Shown here: piece after piece, positions 25,610 through 33,205 of the stretch | Layout of the letters: each line of letters begins with the position of its first letter | Position numbering within the stretch: position 1 is the stretch's first letter | Source: Herbiconiux ginsengi | GTDB taxonomy: Bacteria; Actinomycetota; Actinomycetes; Actinomycetales; Microbacteriaceae | Assembly: GCF_900107435.1 (NCBI RefSeq) | Contig: NZ_FNPZ01000005.1 | Coordinates: 62,001 to 126,000, forward strand | Direction of reading: 5' to 3' | DNA length: 64,000 nt | Notes under the pieces: model-generated | Database searches by the model: none | The model's input: the letters and a program-made list of their open reading frames with translations, nothing else | Told to the model about the DNA's origin: nothing | Made by a program: the position numbers and the translations under genes

Positions 25610-25846
25610 TCAGGTCAGCTTGTCAATGAGATCGGGACGGTAGCCGGACCAATGGTTGTGGTCATCGACGACCACCACTGGTGCTTGGGCGTAGCCGAGG
25701 TCGTCGGTGACGTACTCGAGAGCTGCACTGTTCTCGGTCATGTCGACGTCTCGGTACACGAGGCCTTTTCCGTCTAGGTGCCGTTTGGTGGCGGTGCACT
25801 GGACGCATGCGGGCTTCGAATAGACCGTCACGGTTGTCTCGTTCAT
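25610..25846 (-). CDS. nrdH: NrdH-like redoxin, second copy
   Basis: A 78-aa redoxin with active site CVQC in SKPACVQCTATKRHL, the YAQAPVVVV cis-proline segment and HWSGYRPDLIDKL at the end. It is clearly paralogous to the redoxin at 17444 but on the other strand. Its start is 84 bp from copy 3 of the leading-region element and it has AAGGAGAAAGG upstream. It appears to be a single-gene unit, convergent with umuC. Confidence 0.88.
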   Translation of the reverse strand: MNETTVTVYSKPACVQCTATKRHLDGKGLVYRDVDMTENSAALEYVTDDLGYAQAPVVVVDDHNHWSGYRPDLIDKLT

Positions 25847-25929
25847 GGTTTCTACCTTTCTCCTTGGAGCGCCTCTCTCGGTGCCTGACGTGTCGATTGA
25901 GTGCGAGGGGGCGTGTCCCGTGCCGGGTC

Positions 25930-25976
25930 GTGGAATACCGGATCAGGCGCAGCCTGGGAGGATATGCTGCGAAAGC
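25930..25976 (-). repeat. Leading-region element, copy 3 (upstream of nrdH2)
   Basis: Arms GTGGAATACCGG and GGATATGCTGCGAAAGC (one C-to-T difference) around the perfect core hairpin CAGGC-GCA-GCCTG. It lies 84 bp from the nrdH2 start. Confidence 0.9.
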
Positions 25977-26269
25977 CCGACACGGCGGCCGCGCCGCTTG
26001 CTATGGTCGGACCGGCAGGCGGCCGAGTGGCAATGCATTGGGGGAACTGAAACCAAAGCATGGGCGAGACACCCACCTAGGGCCCGAATACATGTTCGAT
26101 TAGGACTCTGGCTTTAGGGGCCCATAGTCAGGCGGCAACTCGTTCGCGCTGGTTTTCCGCCACCGCTCCCCCGGCCCTTGACGGCCGCTAGGGCCGCTTT
26201 CACCCCCGATTTGGGCCAGCCACCCATCACGGCCGCCGTTCGTCGATTCTGAGCCAATTCCGCGTCAGT

Positions 26270-26542
26270 ATGCGGATGTTCTGCCGGATTTTGCTACACC
26301 AGTAATACTGGTATTTCGGGTTTTGCTGGTGTTACTTGTTTCGATTGCATAATTGGATTTCCCAGTAATCCTGTAAACCCTTGTATTGCTTGGATTCCGA
26401 TTCGGCCCGCGCGAAGCAGTAAGCCCTGGAATCACCGGCCCTGCCTTATGCCTTGGAATACCCGGATTGCATGTTTTACTTGCTAACCTGGTTTCACCTG
26501 AATAGCCAGGAATACTTGCATTACTTGTTTTAGGAGATTGTC
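26270..26542. other. parS: AT-richer centromere-like (parS) region upstream of parA
   Basis: The 696-bp gap between nrdH2 and parA has an AT-richer second half full of short related repeats. ACCAGTA-A-TACTGGT is a 15-bp palindrome (26298-26312). TACTTG-type boxes recur at 26331, 26475, 26511 and 26521, and CCAGTAATCCTG and GGAATACC-like variants lie between them. This layout is expected for the binding region of a small ParB/ParG-type protein and for autoregulation of the parAB promoter. The first part (25977-26270) shows nothing beyond element copy 3. Confidence 0.55.
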
Positions 26543-27499
26543 GTGGCGGAGATCGATCGGAGCGTGCTGCAGCGCACCGTTGCTGTCATCAATAACAAGG
26601 GTGGCGTCGGCAAGACGACCTTGACGACGAATGTCGGGGGACTGCTGGCGGCGTCGGGGTGGCGCGTTCTGATCGTCGATTTGGATCACCAGGGCAATGC
26701 CGGTTTGGATCTGGGGTATCGAAATACGGAGAAGGACGATGACGGCGCCAACCTTCTGAAGGCGCTGATCATGAACGAGGATCTGCACCCAGTCGAGGTG
26801 CGGCCGAACTTGGATGTCGTGGTGGGGGGGAGTCTTCTCGAGAACGCAAACGGACCGCAGCCGGCGTCGGCGTCGAAGAGGGGAGATGCCCGACTTTCGG
26901 TTGCACGAGCGCTGGAGCCTATTGCGGGCGATTACGACATCATCCTGTTGGATTGCCCACCGAGCAGCGATGTGATTCAGTCCGCTGCGGTCGCGGCAGC
27001 CCGCTACGTGCTGGTTCCAGTGAAGACGGACAGGGCGAGCTTGGAAGGCCTGGCGCTGACAGCGAATCGTCTAAGTGCCATCTACCAGCTGAACCCAGAC
27101 ATTGACCTGCTCGGCATTGTGCTGTTCTCGTCGACGACGTCGGCGGTGAAGGTACGCGAGGAGTTCGTCAACCAGATCGTCGAGGTGCTGATCAGCGACG
27201 ACGCGGGCCCCGAGGAGCGGGATGCGGCGAAGAAGTCGATCTTCGACAATTTTGTCCGCAACGCCGAGGCGGTGGCGAACTCCGCTCGGAATAAGGGCGT
27301 TCTCGTGCACGAGTTGGATGAGCAGGTGCGGAAGGCTGACAAGTGGTGGGTGTCGCTTCGGAAGGGGGAACCGGCGAAGCGAGTTGGACCTGCGTCCTCG
27401 AAGAGTGTCGCTGATGATCTGCAGGCCATCACGCAGGAGCTGGTAGCGCGATTGACAGAGCTTGAGGCTGAGACGGAAGTGGAGGAAGCGAATGTCTGA
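26543..27499 (+). CDS. parA: ParA-family partition ATPase
   Basis: A 318-aa ParA. The deviant Walker A is INNKGGVGKTTLTTNV, Walker A' is VLIVDLDHQGNAG, and Walker B is IILLDCPPSSD. There is no N-terminal HTH, so this is a small type Ib-like ParA working with the small partner downstream. It starts with GTG at 26543 after TTTTAGGAG and overlaps the next gene by 8 bases. It would segregate the element using the repeat-rich region upstream. Confidence 0.93.
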   Translation: MAEIDRSVLQRTVAVINNKGGVGKTTLTTNVGGLLAASGWRVLIVDLDHQGNAGLDLGYRNTEKDDDGANLLKALIMNEDLHPVEVRPNLDVVVGGSLLENANGPQPASASKRGDARLSVARALEPIAGDYDIILLDCPPSSDVIQSAAVAAARYVLVPVKTDRASLEGLALTANRLSAIYQLNPDIDLLGIVLFSSTTSAVKVREEFVNQIVEVLISDDAGPEERDAAKKSIFDNFVRNAEAVANSARNKGVLVHELDEQVRKADKWWVSLRKGEPAKRVGPASSKSVADDLQAITQELVARLTELEAETEVEEANV

Positions 27500-28028
27500 T
27501 GACGCATCCCGTTTTGTGGGCGCGCCGCCTCCGCCGCCCCGAAAGGCGCGTGGCCTGACCCGAGCCAGCCGGCCCCCGGTCACCGCAGAGCCCGAGCCAG
27601 ACACCACGCCGGCGGCCGACTCGACACCCGTCAATCTGGGGAGCGACGTACGGCTGGAGCAGGTGGCAGCCGTCGCGGCGCCGGCTCCTCAGCCAGAGAC
27701 GGAAGCCCTGACGGCACCTGTCGTCCTGCAACGCGCGACTGAACTGCAGCAACCCGCTACCGTGCAGCAGCCGTCGGGGGAGGAGTTCGAAGTTCCGGGA
27801 GCCCGTCGGCACAGGATCAAGGTGACGTTCGAGCTCGATTCTGACCTGCGGATGCGGGCGCGGACGATGTTCAAGCTGACGGGCGATGACGAGGGTGATG
27901 TGTCCTTCGGTGGCATGCTTGCAACGCTGATCGAGAACGAGTGCATCCGCCGTGAGCGGTTGTATAACGGCGGTCGTCCTTTCGAGGGAACTGACCGCAG
28001 GCTGCGTCCGGGCCGCCCGTTGGGCTGA
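27492..28028 (+). CDS. Small ParB-like centromere-binding protein
   Basis: A 178-aa protein overlapping parA by 8 bases. The first 100 residues are a disordered Pro/Ala/Thr-rich segment. The C-terminal 70 (RHRIKVTFELDSDLRMRART, then a helix pair) look like a ribbon-helix-helix-type DNA-binding domain. It is not a Spo0J-type ParB. Position after parA and size suggest the centromere-binding partner of a type Ib partition system. This is inference from context and architecture. Confidence 0.6.
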   Translation: MSDDASRFVGAPPPPPRKARGLTRASRPPVTAEPEPDTTPAADSTPVNLGSDVRLEQVAAVAAPAPQPETEALTAPVVLQRATELQQPATVQQPSGEEFEVPGARRHRIKVTFELDSDLRMRARTMFKLTGDDEGDVSFGGMLATLIENECIRRERLYNGGRPFEGTDRRLRPGRPLG

Positions 28029-28127
28029 CCGGGTAAACACAGTGCCGCCCGCGGCGGCTCCGCTCGCCTGCTCTCACCGGTTCCCGTGTGCGAGTGCCCG
28101 CATGGTCCGGTGAGGGTGCGTTCTGGT

Positions 28128-29036
28128 TTAGTCGAGTTCTGGCTGCTCTGGGTTGTCGGTGAGCGCGTTCGCGAGGGTATGGGCTGCTCGGAGTACTCGG
28201 CTGGCGGTGTTTCGGATGGTGTCGGGGTCGCAGTTGCTCCAGCCAGCGACGTATCCGATGCTGTATTTGCTGGTGTCGAGTCCCATGATGCCGGCGACGA
28301 TGTAGGCGACGCTTTCGGCTTCGGTTTCTTTGATGCCGCGGTGCTCGATGTACTCACCGGACTCCTCGTCGGTGTGTAGCAGGACGTGTCCGGCCTCGTG
28401 TAGGACGGTTTTGGCGGCTTGGGCGGGGGAGAGGTCGGCGTCGACGATGACGCGCTTGCTTCCGTCTTGGGTGGTGTATCCGTTGACCTCGCCGGGGATG
28501 GGTTCGCGGGTCACGGTCCAACCAATCGACGTCAGGTAGTCGGAGGCGGCGTCGTAGATGCCAGCCGGGTCGTCGCCGGTAAGGCGCTGTCCCAGCGCGC
28601 CGGGGTCGGGCTGCGTGGGGTCGATGAGGTCGGTCTGTGCCCGGTCGAAAACGGACAGGACGGGGAAGTAGGCTACAGTTTTCGCGCCGTCCTCGCCTGC
28701 ATCGACTTTCTCGCCGTCGCCTGCGTCGCCGGTGAGCTTCTTCTGCCGGAACCCGAAGATGCGGATGCCGCGCTCTCCTTTACGCACCTGGCGGCCGAGT
28801 TGCTGCCACTTCCGGAACCCGGCGACATAGGTCGCGGTGGGGCATTGGGTGAGGATCAGGACGAGGTTGTTGAACGAGTAGTTGTGGAACGCCTGAGCGA
28901 ACGTGAGGAATCGCTCCCATTCGCCGGTTTCGCGCAGCTTCTCGACCTCGGTAACGATCGACGCCTGCAGCGTCTCGGCGTGGGCGCGGCGCTCCTCGGG
29001 GGATTTGCTGGGGCGGGTGCTCGTGACCTTGCGCAT
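28128..29036 (-). CDS. ArdC-like antirestriction protein
   Basis: A 302-aa protein with an N-terminal ArdC/DUF1738-like single-stranded DNA-binding domain (FAQAFHNYSFNNLVLILTQCP, YVAGFRKWQQLGRQVRKGE, GIRIFGFR) and a C-terminal ImmA/IrrE-like metallopeptidase segment with KTVLHEAGHVLLHT (HExxH-type zinc motif). ArdC proteins protect incoming plasmid DNA against host restriction. It is preceded by GAGAGGAGAG and by copy 4 of the leading-region element 91 bp upstream. It is convergent with the parAB operon. Confidence 0.9.
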   Translation of the reverse strand: MRKVTSTRPSKSPEERRAHAETLQASIVTEVEKLRETGEWERFLTFAQAFHNYSFNNLVLILTQCPTATYVAGFRKWQQLGRQVRKGERGIRIFGFRQKKLTGDAGDGEKVDAGEDGAKTVAYFPVLSVFDRAQTDLIDPTQPDPGALGQRLTGDDPAGIYDAASDYLTSIGWTVTREPIPGEVNGYTTQDGSKRVIVDADLSPAQAAKTVLHEAGHVLLHTDEESGEYIEHRGIKETEAESVAYIVAGIMGLDTSKYSIGYVAGWSNCDPDTIRNTASRVLRAAHTLANALTDNPEQPELD

Positions 29037-29126
29037 TGCTCTCTCCTCTCAACCAACCCCTCACGTTGTTTTGCCGTGAAGGCGGTTGACCGCCGCCAGG
29101 GAGAGGCGACCGGAGCGCCAGTGACC

Positions 29127-29173
29127 GTGGAATACCGGACTGAGCGCAGCGAGGGAGGATATGCCGCGAAAGC
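29127..29173 (-). repeat. Leading-region element, copy 4 (upstream of ardC)
   Basis: Arms GTGGAATACCGG and GGATATGCCGCGAAAGC around a core containing GAGCGCAGCGAG. It lies 91 bp from the ardC start and in its direction. Confidence 0.9.
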
Positions 29174-29401
29174 ACTGGCGCTCAGGTCGGCCGACCGCAC
29201 ACTGCCGAAGGCTTCACGGCACAAGAACGGCACCCGTGGGTGCCTGACAGTCGGCCGGTTCGCCGGCCGTCCGATTGCGGTGCGGGCTCCGTCCCGTGCC
29301 AGCCGCCCTATTCGTGAGCTGTGCGCGCCAAATCGCCGCCGATCGACTGCGCGAGAGAGGGCGGAACAACCGGTGGCGACAGCGTGGGGGAGTGGGTGGT
29401 G

Positions 29402-29851
29402 TCAGTTGCTTACCTCGCAATCGAGGCAGATCGGCGCAAGCACGGTTCCTCCGAGACGGTGTGACATGCCGGTGGAGGGGCAGGACAGGTTCCTGGTGCG
29501 CTTTTGCACCTGGCCTTCGACCTCCAAGGCCTCGTCCTGAGTGAGCTCGCCCGCGTGCTCATCTGCGGGGTCGGTGCGAAGCTCCCATTCGACGCGCTCC
29601 CACGCGAGCACGATGAGGTAGGCGTGCGCCGCTTCGTCGCCGTAGTCCTCGAATTCGCCGGCGCCGGGTTTTCCGTACCCGGTGCCACGTTCCGGGAGGT
29701 AGCAGGAGTCGGTGACGTACCGGTAGGTGGTGGCCTGGTCGGGGAGGTCGCTTGGGAGCATCCACTCTTCGCGAATGCACTGGGCCTGGATGAAATCCAC
29801 GGCGGCCGCGACCTTTTGGGGGAGCGGGATGGTTGGGGGTTCGATACTCAT
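29402..29851 (-). CDS. Hypothetical plasmid protein
   Basis: A 149-aa soluble acidic protein (FIQAQCIREEWMLPSDLP near the N-terminus, EDYGDEAAHAYLIVLAWERV in the middle). It contains CPSTGMSHRL and ICLDCE at the end, which together could form a zinc site (two Cys plus His/Cys). No family recognised. It ends a run of four minus-strand genes (29.4-30.8 kb) and has GAGGGCACC before the ATG. A 228-bp stretch separates it from element copy 4. Confidence 0.6.
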   Translation of the reverse strand: MSIEPPTIPLPQKVAAAVDFIQAQCIREEWMLPSDLPDQATTYRYVTDSCYLPERGTGYGKPGAGEFEDYGDEAAHAYLIVLAWERVEWELRTDPADEHAGELTQDEALEVEGQVQKRTRNLSCPSTGMSHRLGGTVLAPICLDCEVSN

Positions 29852-29928
29852 GGTGCCCTCCTTGGGCTAGTGGTATGTGGATGGAGGGTGCGGGGCCGGC
29901 CTCCGTGGCCGCCCCGCACCCGGGCGGG

Positions 29929-30354
29929 TTAAAGAGACCGGAGCATGGCGATGATCGGCACGAACGCCGGGTGCACGCTCAGCGTCGCTACCACGGCGTC
30001 GACAACCTCGGGGGAGGGCTTCTGCTCGATCGCGTCGGTGACGGCCTTGGCCTGCTCGTCGCTGAGTCCTTTCGTGTCGCCCTCGTCATCGGCGGTCAGC
30101 GCGAGCGCCGAGCCGAACAGGGCGGTGGGGTGGCCGAGCGTGTGGGCGATGATCGTCAGTGGCAGGTTGAATGGTGCCCTGTTGATCGCGCCTTCGTCGT
30201 CCACGTAGAGGTCGATGCCGTCTCTGCAGCGGACGACGTCAAAGTTCCGGGCGTCGATCGCCTGCTGGATGGCTCGCCAGGTCTGCTCGGCGGGCACGGT
30301 GACCTGTTGCAGTTGGGCGGCGCCGATCAGGATGCCGCGAAAGGTGGTGGTCAT
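29929..30354 (-). CDS. DUF3846-like protein
   Basis: A 141-aa protein whose middle (RCRDGIDLYVDDEGAINRAP, then NLPLTIIAHTLGHP) matches the DUF3846 pattern: a hydrophobic strand, an 'acid-acid-glycine' turn, then the conserved N-x-x segment and 'GxxxxFGxAL'. DUF3846 genes are frequent beside antirestriction genes on plasmids and ICEs, but their function is unknown. The start at 30354 (MTTTFRG) follows GGAGACACACC. A longer upstream frame only shadows the neighbouring gene. Confidence 0.65.
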   Translation of the reverse strand: MTTTFRGILIGAAQLQQVTVPAEQTWRAIQQAIDARNFDVVRCRDGIDLYVDDEGAINRAPFNLPLTIIAHTLGHPTALFGSALALTADDEGDTKGLSDEQAKAVTDAIEQKPSPEVVDAVVATLSVHPAFVPIIAMLRSL

Positions 30355-30365
30355 GGTGTGTCTCC

Positions 30366-30590
30366 TCAGTGGTCGTAAGTGGTGGGTTCGGTGACGGTGA
30401 ATCCGTCGATCAGGCCGGAGCGCATCAGGTCGAGCTCTTCGACGGTCGACCACACGGCGTCGTGCTCGTCGAATGGAATGACGCCTCCTTCCCAGCCTTC
30501 GCCGTGCTGCTTGTCGAGCCATTTCGAGGCCAGCTCGATCTCATTGGCGGCGGTGATGGTGTCCCCTGCGGGGGTGGACAGAGTCAGCAC
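30366..30590 (-). CDS. Small hypothetical protein
   Basis: A 74-aa acidic protein starting with GTG at 30590 and overlapping the end of the upstream gene by 7 bases. It reads VLTLSTPAGDTITAANEIEL and ends GFTVTEPTTYDH. No recognised domain; it is of the size of many uncharacterised antirestriction-region genes. Coupling with the upstream 84-aa gene supports that it is real. Confidence 0.5.
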   Translation of the reverse strand: MLTLSTPAGDTITAANEIELASKWLDKQHGEGWEGGVIPFDEHDAVWSTVEELDLMRSGLIDGFTVTEPTTYDH

Positions 30591-30838
30591 GACGGCTCCT
30601 TGTTCTCGGGGAGGGTGAATCCGCGGGTGCCCTCGAAGTAGGCGCGGGCCTTTGCGTTGGTCTTGATCGCCTCCCACGCCTCGGGGGATACGACGTAGGC
30701 CGGGTCGCCTTCGGCATCGGTGAATGCCACGCATGTCCGCGCGTCGAGCACCGCTCCGGTGACGGGGCAGGTGATGGCCCGCCCGACGAGGTAGGCGACC
30801 ATCTGGCCACGGACGATGTTTTCAAGGGTTGTGCTCAT
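30584..30838 (-). CDS. Small hypothetical protein
   Basis: An 84-aa protein starting MSTTLENIVRGQMVAYLVGR. It contains AITCPVTGAVLD and ends PENKEPSC. CPVTG followed by a later Cys could coordinate a metal. The start at 30838 has GAGAGAGAACCC upstream, nearly the same leader as the parB-like gene at 32643. It is the first gene of a four-gene minus-strand group ending at 29402. Confidence 0.55.
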   Translation of the reverse strand: MSTTLENIVRGQMVAYLVGRAITCPVTGAVLDARTCVAFTDAEGDPAYVVSPEAWEAIKTNAKARAYFEGTRGFTLPENKEPSC

Positions 30839-30869
30839 GGGTTCTCTCTCGTTCAACCGTTTTTTTGCC

Positions 30870-31012
30870 TGTCTGGCAAGCGCAGTGATTGAGAGTGGAC
30901 GGCCCGTAGTGCGTGCCAATTCGGGCGAAATGAGCCCGTCAGGGCGCGTCCGGATTGGTGGGCACGGAGGGCCGGGAGCGAACTATCGTGAAGTGGCCAG
31001 ACAGACGGAAAA
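30870..31012 (-). repeat. Structured leader with dispersed repeat, copy A
   Basis: Upstream of the 84-aa gene. TGTCTGGC at 30870-30877 can pair with GCCAGACA at 30996-31003 across about 120 bp. The stretch 30974-31012 (GGGAGCGAACTATCGTG onwards) is nearly identical to 32779-32817. Inside is GGGC-GAAAT-GAGCCC-like pairing instead of the leading-region element core. The remaining 31013-31212 is GC-rich and shows no gene. Confidence 0.6.
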
Positions 31013-31212
31013 GTGCTCGAGCGGCACTGTGCCGCGCAGCGGCTCAGATCTCGATCGGGACCGGCGCCGGCGGCGCCGGCGCTCCACTTCGATAGGGCTG
31101 GCGCCGGCCGCGACGGCGTTCCGCTGTCGGTCGGAGGTTCCGGCCTCCGTGCCGGGGTCGGGGGAGTGGCCCGGCGTGACAGCAGTAGGGGAGCCGCCAC
31201 GCCGGGGGCTTG

Positions 31213-32643
31213 CTACTCCTCGGACTGGTCTGCCTCATTGCCCGAGTCGTCCTGTTCGGCTCCAGGGGCTTCGGTCGGGGCGTCGGCGTGCGCCTCGGCG
31301 GTGACGATCTTCTCGACGTCGCTGAGGGTGTAACCCCAGGCTTCGAGCTGGGTGAAGTAGTGGCCGTCGCGGGAAGCGGGGGAGCGCCAGGTCGTCTTGC
31401 TCGTGTTCGACTCGATGCCTCCGAGCACCACAGCAAGCGTCACGTGCTGTGCCTTCGAAGGGGTCTTGGCCACGATGCCCGCGAGCTTGTCGCGCTCGTA
31501 GTACCCGCCGCGCTCCACGCCCATCAACTCGTGCGCGAGCGCGTTCCCGTCGCGCGATGCGGAGCCGACGGTGAGCCCGTGGACGGTGAGTCCCTGGGCG
31601 ATGAACTGTGCGGCATCCTTCGGAAGGGTTTTGCGGGAGAGGAATGACGCGAGCCACTCTCGGCGGACGACCGCGGCGCTGGCCCATGCTTTGTTGTTGG
31701 CGATCAGCGTCTTGCGCTCGGCTTTCTGCTCGTCGGTCATCGGTCCGGTGGTCGCACCGTGTCCGCTGGATTTCCGGAACCCTGCGCCTTTCGGGTCGGC
31801 GATGTAGAACATCGCTCGCACCTGACCGCCGAAGTAGGTTCCGACGTAGACGGCACGACCCTCGGCAGCATCGACCTGCTCCTGGGTAAGGCTCTCACCG
31901 TCTGCGCTCACGAGGTTGCGGACAAGGGTGTAGTCCGTTTCGTAGTGGCCACGCTCTCGATCGAGCACCGTGTATCCCCGTGCGGCGTACTCGGCTTCAA
32001 CTGCGGCTTTCTCCTCGGCCCGAGCTTTCTCATCGCGTGCCCGCTGGGCGGCGTGGGCGAACTGGCCCGGGTCGGTGGTCGCGGTCTCGATTAGGTCCGC
32101 CACGGTGTCGTCGTCGCCCTGAAACTCGATCAGAGTTGCTGCCTGGTCGAGGGTCAGCGAGTGCGACACGATGGCGGACGCGGCGGCGGCGTTTTCCGCC
32201 ACGGCGATTCCGGCCTTCACGGTCGCGGGCTTGGTGTTGAGCCGTTTGGCGATCACGGTCGGCGTGAGGCCTTCGAACGCAAGCTGCTGGTAGGCAGCTA
32301 CCCGGTCGGCGTCGGTGACGGCCTCGCGGTGCTCGTTCTCTGCCATCTGCTGAATGATGCGATCCACGGTCTTCTCGTCAGCATCGACGATGTAGGCGGG
32401 GATGCTCACCAGCCCGACCTCACGGGCCGCGAGGGTGCGGCGCTGACCGGCTCGCACGATGACGTTCCCGTGCTCGTCGCGGCGGGCGAGGATCGGTGTC
32501 AGCACCCCGTTCTGCTTGATGCTCGCCAGGAATTCGGTGGGCAGTTTCGCGTCCGTCCGCACGTTGGCTTCGACGACGATCTGGTTCGGGTCGATGTGCT
32601 CCACGGTGCCCTGCGCGGTGGAGTTGGCGTTGGTGGTTGTCAT
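31213..32643 (-). CDS. ParB/Spo0J-domain protein of the leading region
   Basis: A 476-aa protein. The N-terminal ParB-like domain is clear (IDPNQIVVEANVRTD, SIKQNGVLTPILARR, VRAGQRRTLAAREVG), followed by the HTH-containing central part (YQQLAFEGLTPTVIAKRLN). The long C-terminal half is not Spo0J-like and ends in an acidic tail. It is far from parA and has its own leader, so it is more likely a conjugation or antirestriction-region ParB-like protein than the partition partner. Element copy 5 lies 82 bp upstream. Confidence 0.75.
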   Translation of the reverse strand: MTTTNANSTAQGTVEHIDPNQIVVEANVRTDAKLPTEFLASIKQNGVLTPILARRDEHGNVIVRAGQRRTLAAREVGLVSIPAYIVDADEKTVDRIIQQMAENEHREAVTDADRVAAYQQLAFEGLTPTVIAKRLNTKPATVKAGIAVAENAAAASAIVSHSLTLDQAATLIEFQGDDDTVADLIETATTDPGQFAHAAQRARDEKARAEEKAAVEAEYAARGYTVLDRERGHYETDYTLVRNLVSADGESLTQEQVDAAEGRAVYVGTYFGGQVRAMFYIADPKGAGFRKSSGHGATTGPMTDEQKAERKTLIANNKAWASAAVVRREWLASFLSRKTLPKDAAQFIAQGLTVHGLTVGSASRDGNALAHELMGVERGGYYERDKLAGIVAKTPSKAQHVTLAVVLGGIESNTSKTTWRSPASRDGHYFTQLEAWGYTLSDVEKIVTAEAHADAPTEAPGAEQDDSGNEADQSEE

Positions 32644-32675
32644 TTAGGTTCTCTCCCTCAACTGTTTTTTCTGCC

Positions 32676-32817
32676 TGTCTGGCAGGCGCAGCGATTGAGA
32701 GCGGACGTGCCGGAGTGCCGGGTCGTGGAATACCGGAGCGCAGCGAGGATATGCCGCGAAAGCCCGGAACGCAGGCTCGGGAGCGAACTATCGTGGAGTG
32801 GCCAGACAGACGGAAAA
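32676..32817 (-). repeat. Structured leader with dispersed repeat, copy B
   Basis: TGTCTGGC (32676-32683) and GCCAGACA (32801-32808) bracket element copy 5. The outer stretch 32779-32817 is the second copy of the 39-bp repeat found at 30974-31012. Confidence 0.6.
32725..32763 (-). repeat. Leading-region element, copy 5 (upstream of the parB-like gene)
   Basis: Shortest copy (39 bp): both arms are intact (GTGGAATACCGG and GGATATGCCGCGAAAGC) but the core is reduced to AGCGCAGCGA. It lies 82 bp from the start codon. Confidence 0.88.
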
Positions 32818-33010
32818 TCTCGGTCAGCACCTGCCGCGTCGCGGCTCCGCTGGCTGGCGTAGCCAGCACCAATGTCCCACCTCCCTGAGCCGTCAGCTCG
32901 AGGCGGCGAGCTTGGGCCGTATTCGACGCGCCGGGGATGAATCCGCGGGGCTTCCACTGGGGGCGTCAGGATTGATAGCACGCTAGCGAGCTATCTAGCA
33001 CTGTGGAGGA

Positions 33011-33205
33011 ATGATGACGACGATCGACAGCAAGCCCCCGAGGAAGCGTGATGTCGCTGTCCAGCTGAACACTCGGGTGTCGCTTGATAACCGCGAGTTG
33101 CTGGACGAGGTGGTGGCCCGTGAGGGGATCAGTCTGCGTGCCGCGGTCGAGATGGCGATCCGGTCCACGTGGGGGAGTGGAGCTCAGAAGGCTGATCCGT
33201 CATGA
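33011..33205 (+). CDS. Small RHH-like protein in front of repA
   Basis: A 64-aa protein: a basic N-terminus (PPRKRDVAVQLNTRVSLDNR) followed by a helix pair (ELLDEVVAREGISLRAAVEMAI), as in ribbon-helix-helix DNA-binding proteins. GTGGAGGA precedes the ATG and the gene overlaps repA by 4 bases. It is probably a replication regulator or accessory, inferred from fold and operon position. Confidence 0.7.
   Translation: MMTTIDSKPPRKRDVAVQLNTRVSLDNRELLDEVVAREGISLRAAVEMAIRSTWGSGAQKADPS

Noticed and set aside
31213-32643. ParB partner of the ParA at 26543
   Set aside because: A small protein directly overlapping parA is the better candidate; this ParB-like gene is distant, reversed and under a different leader.
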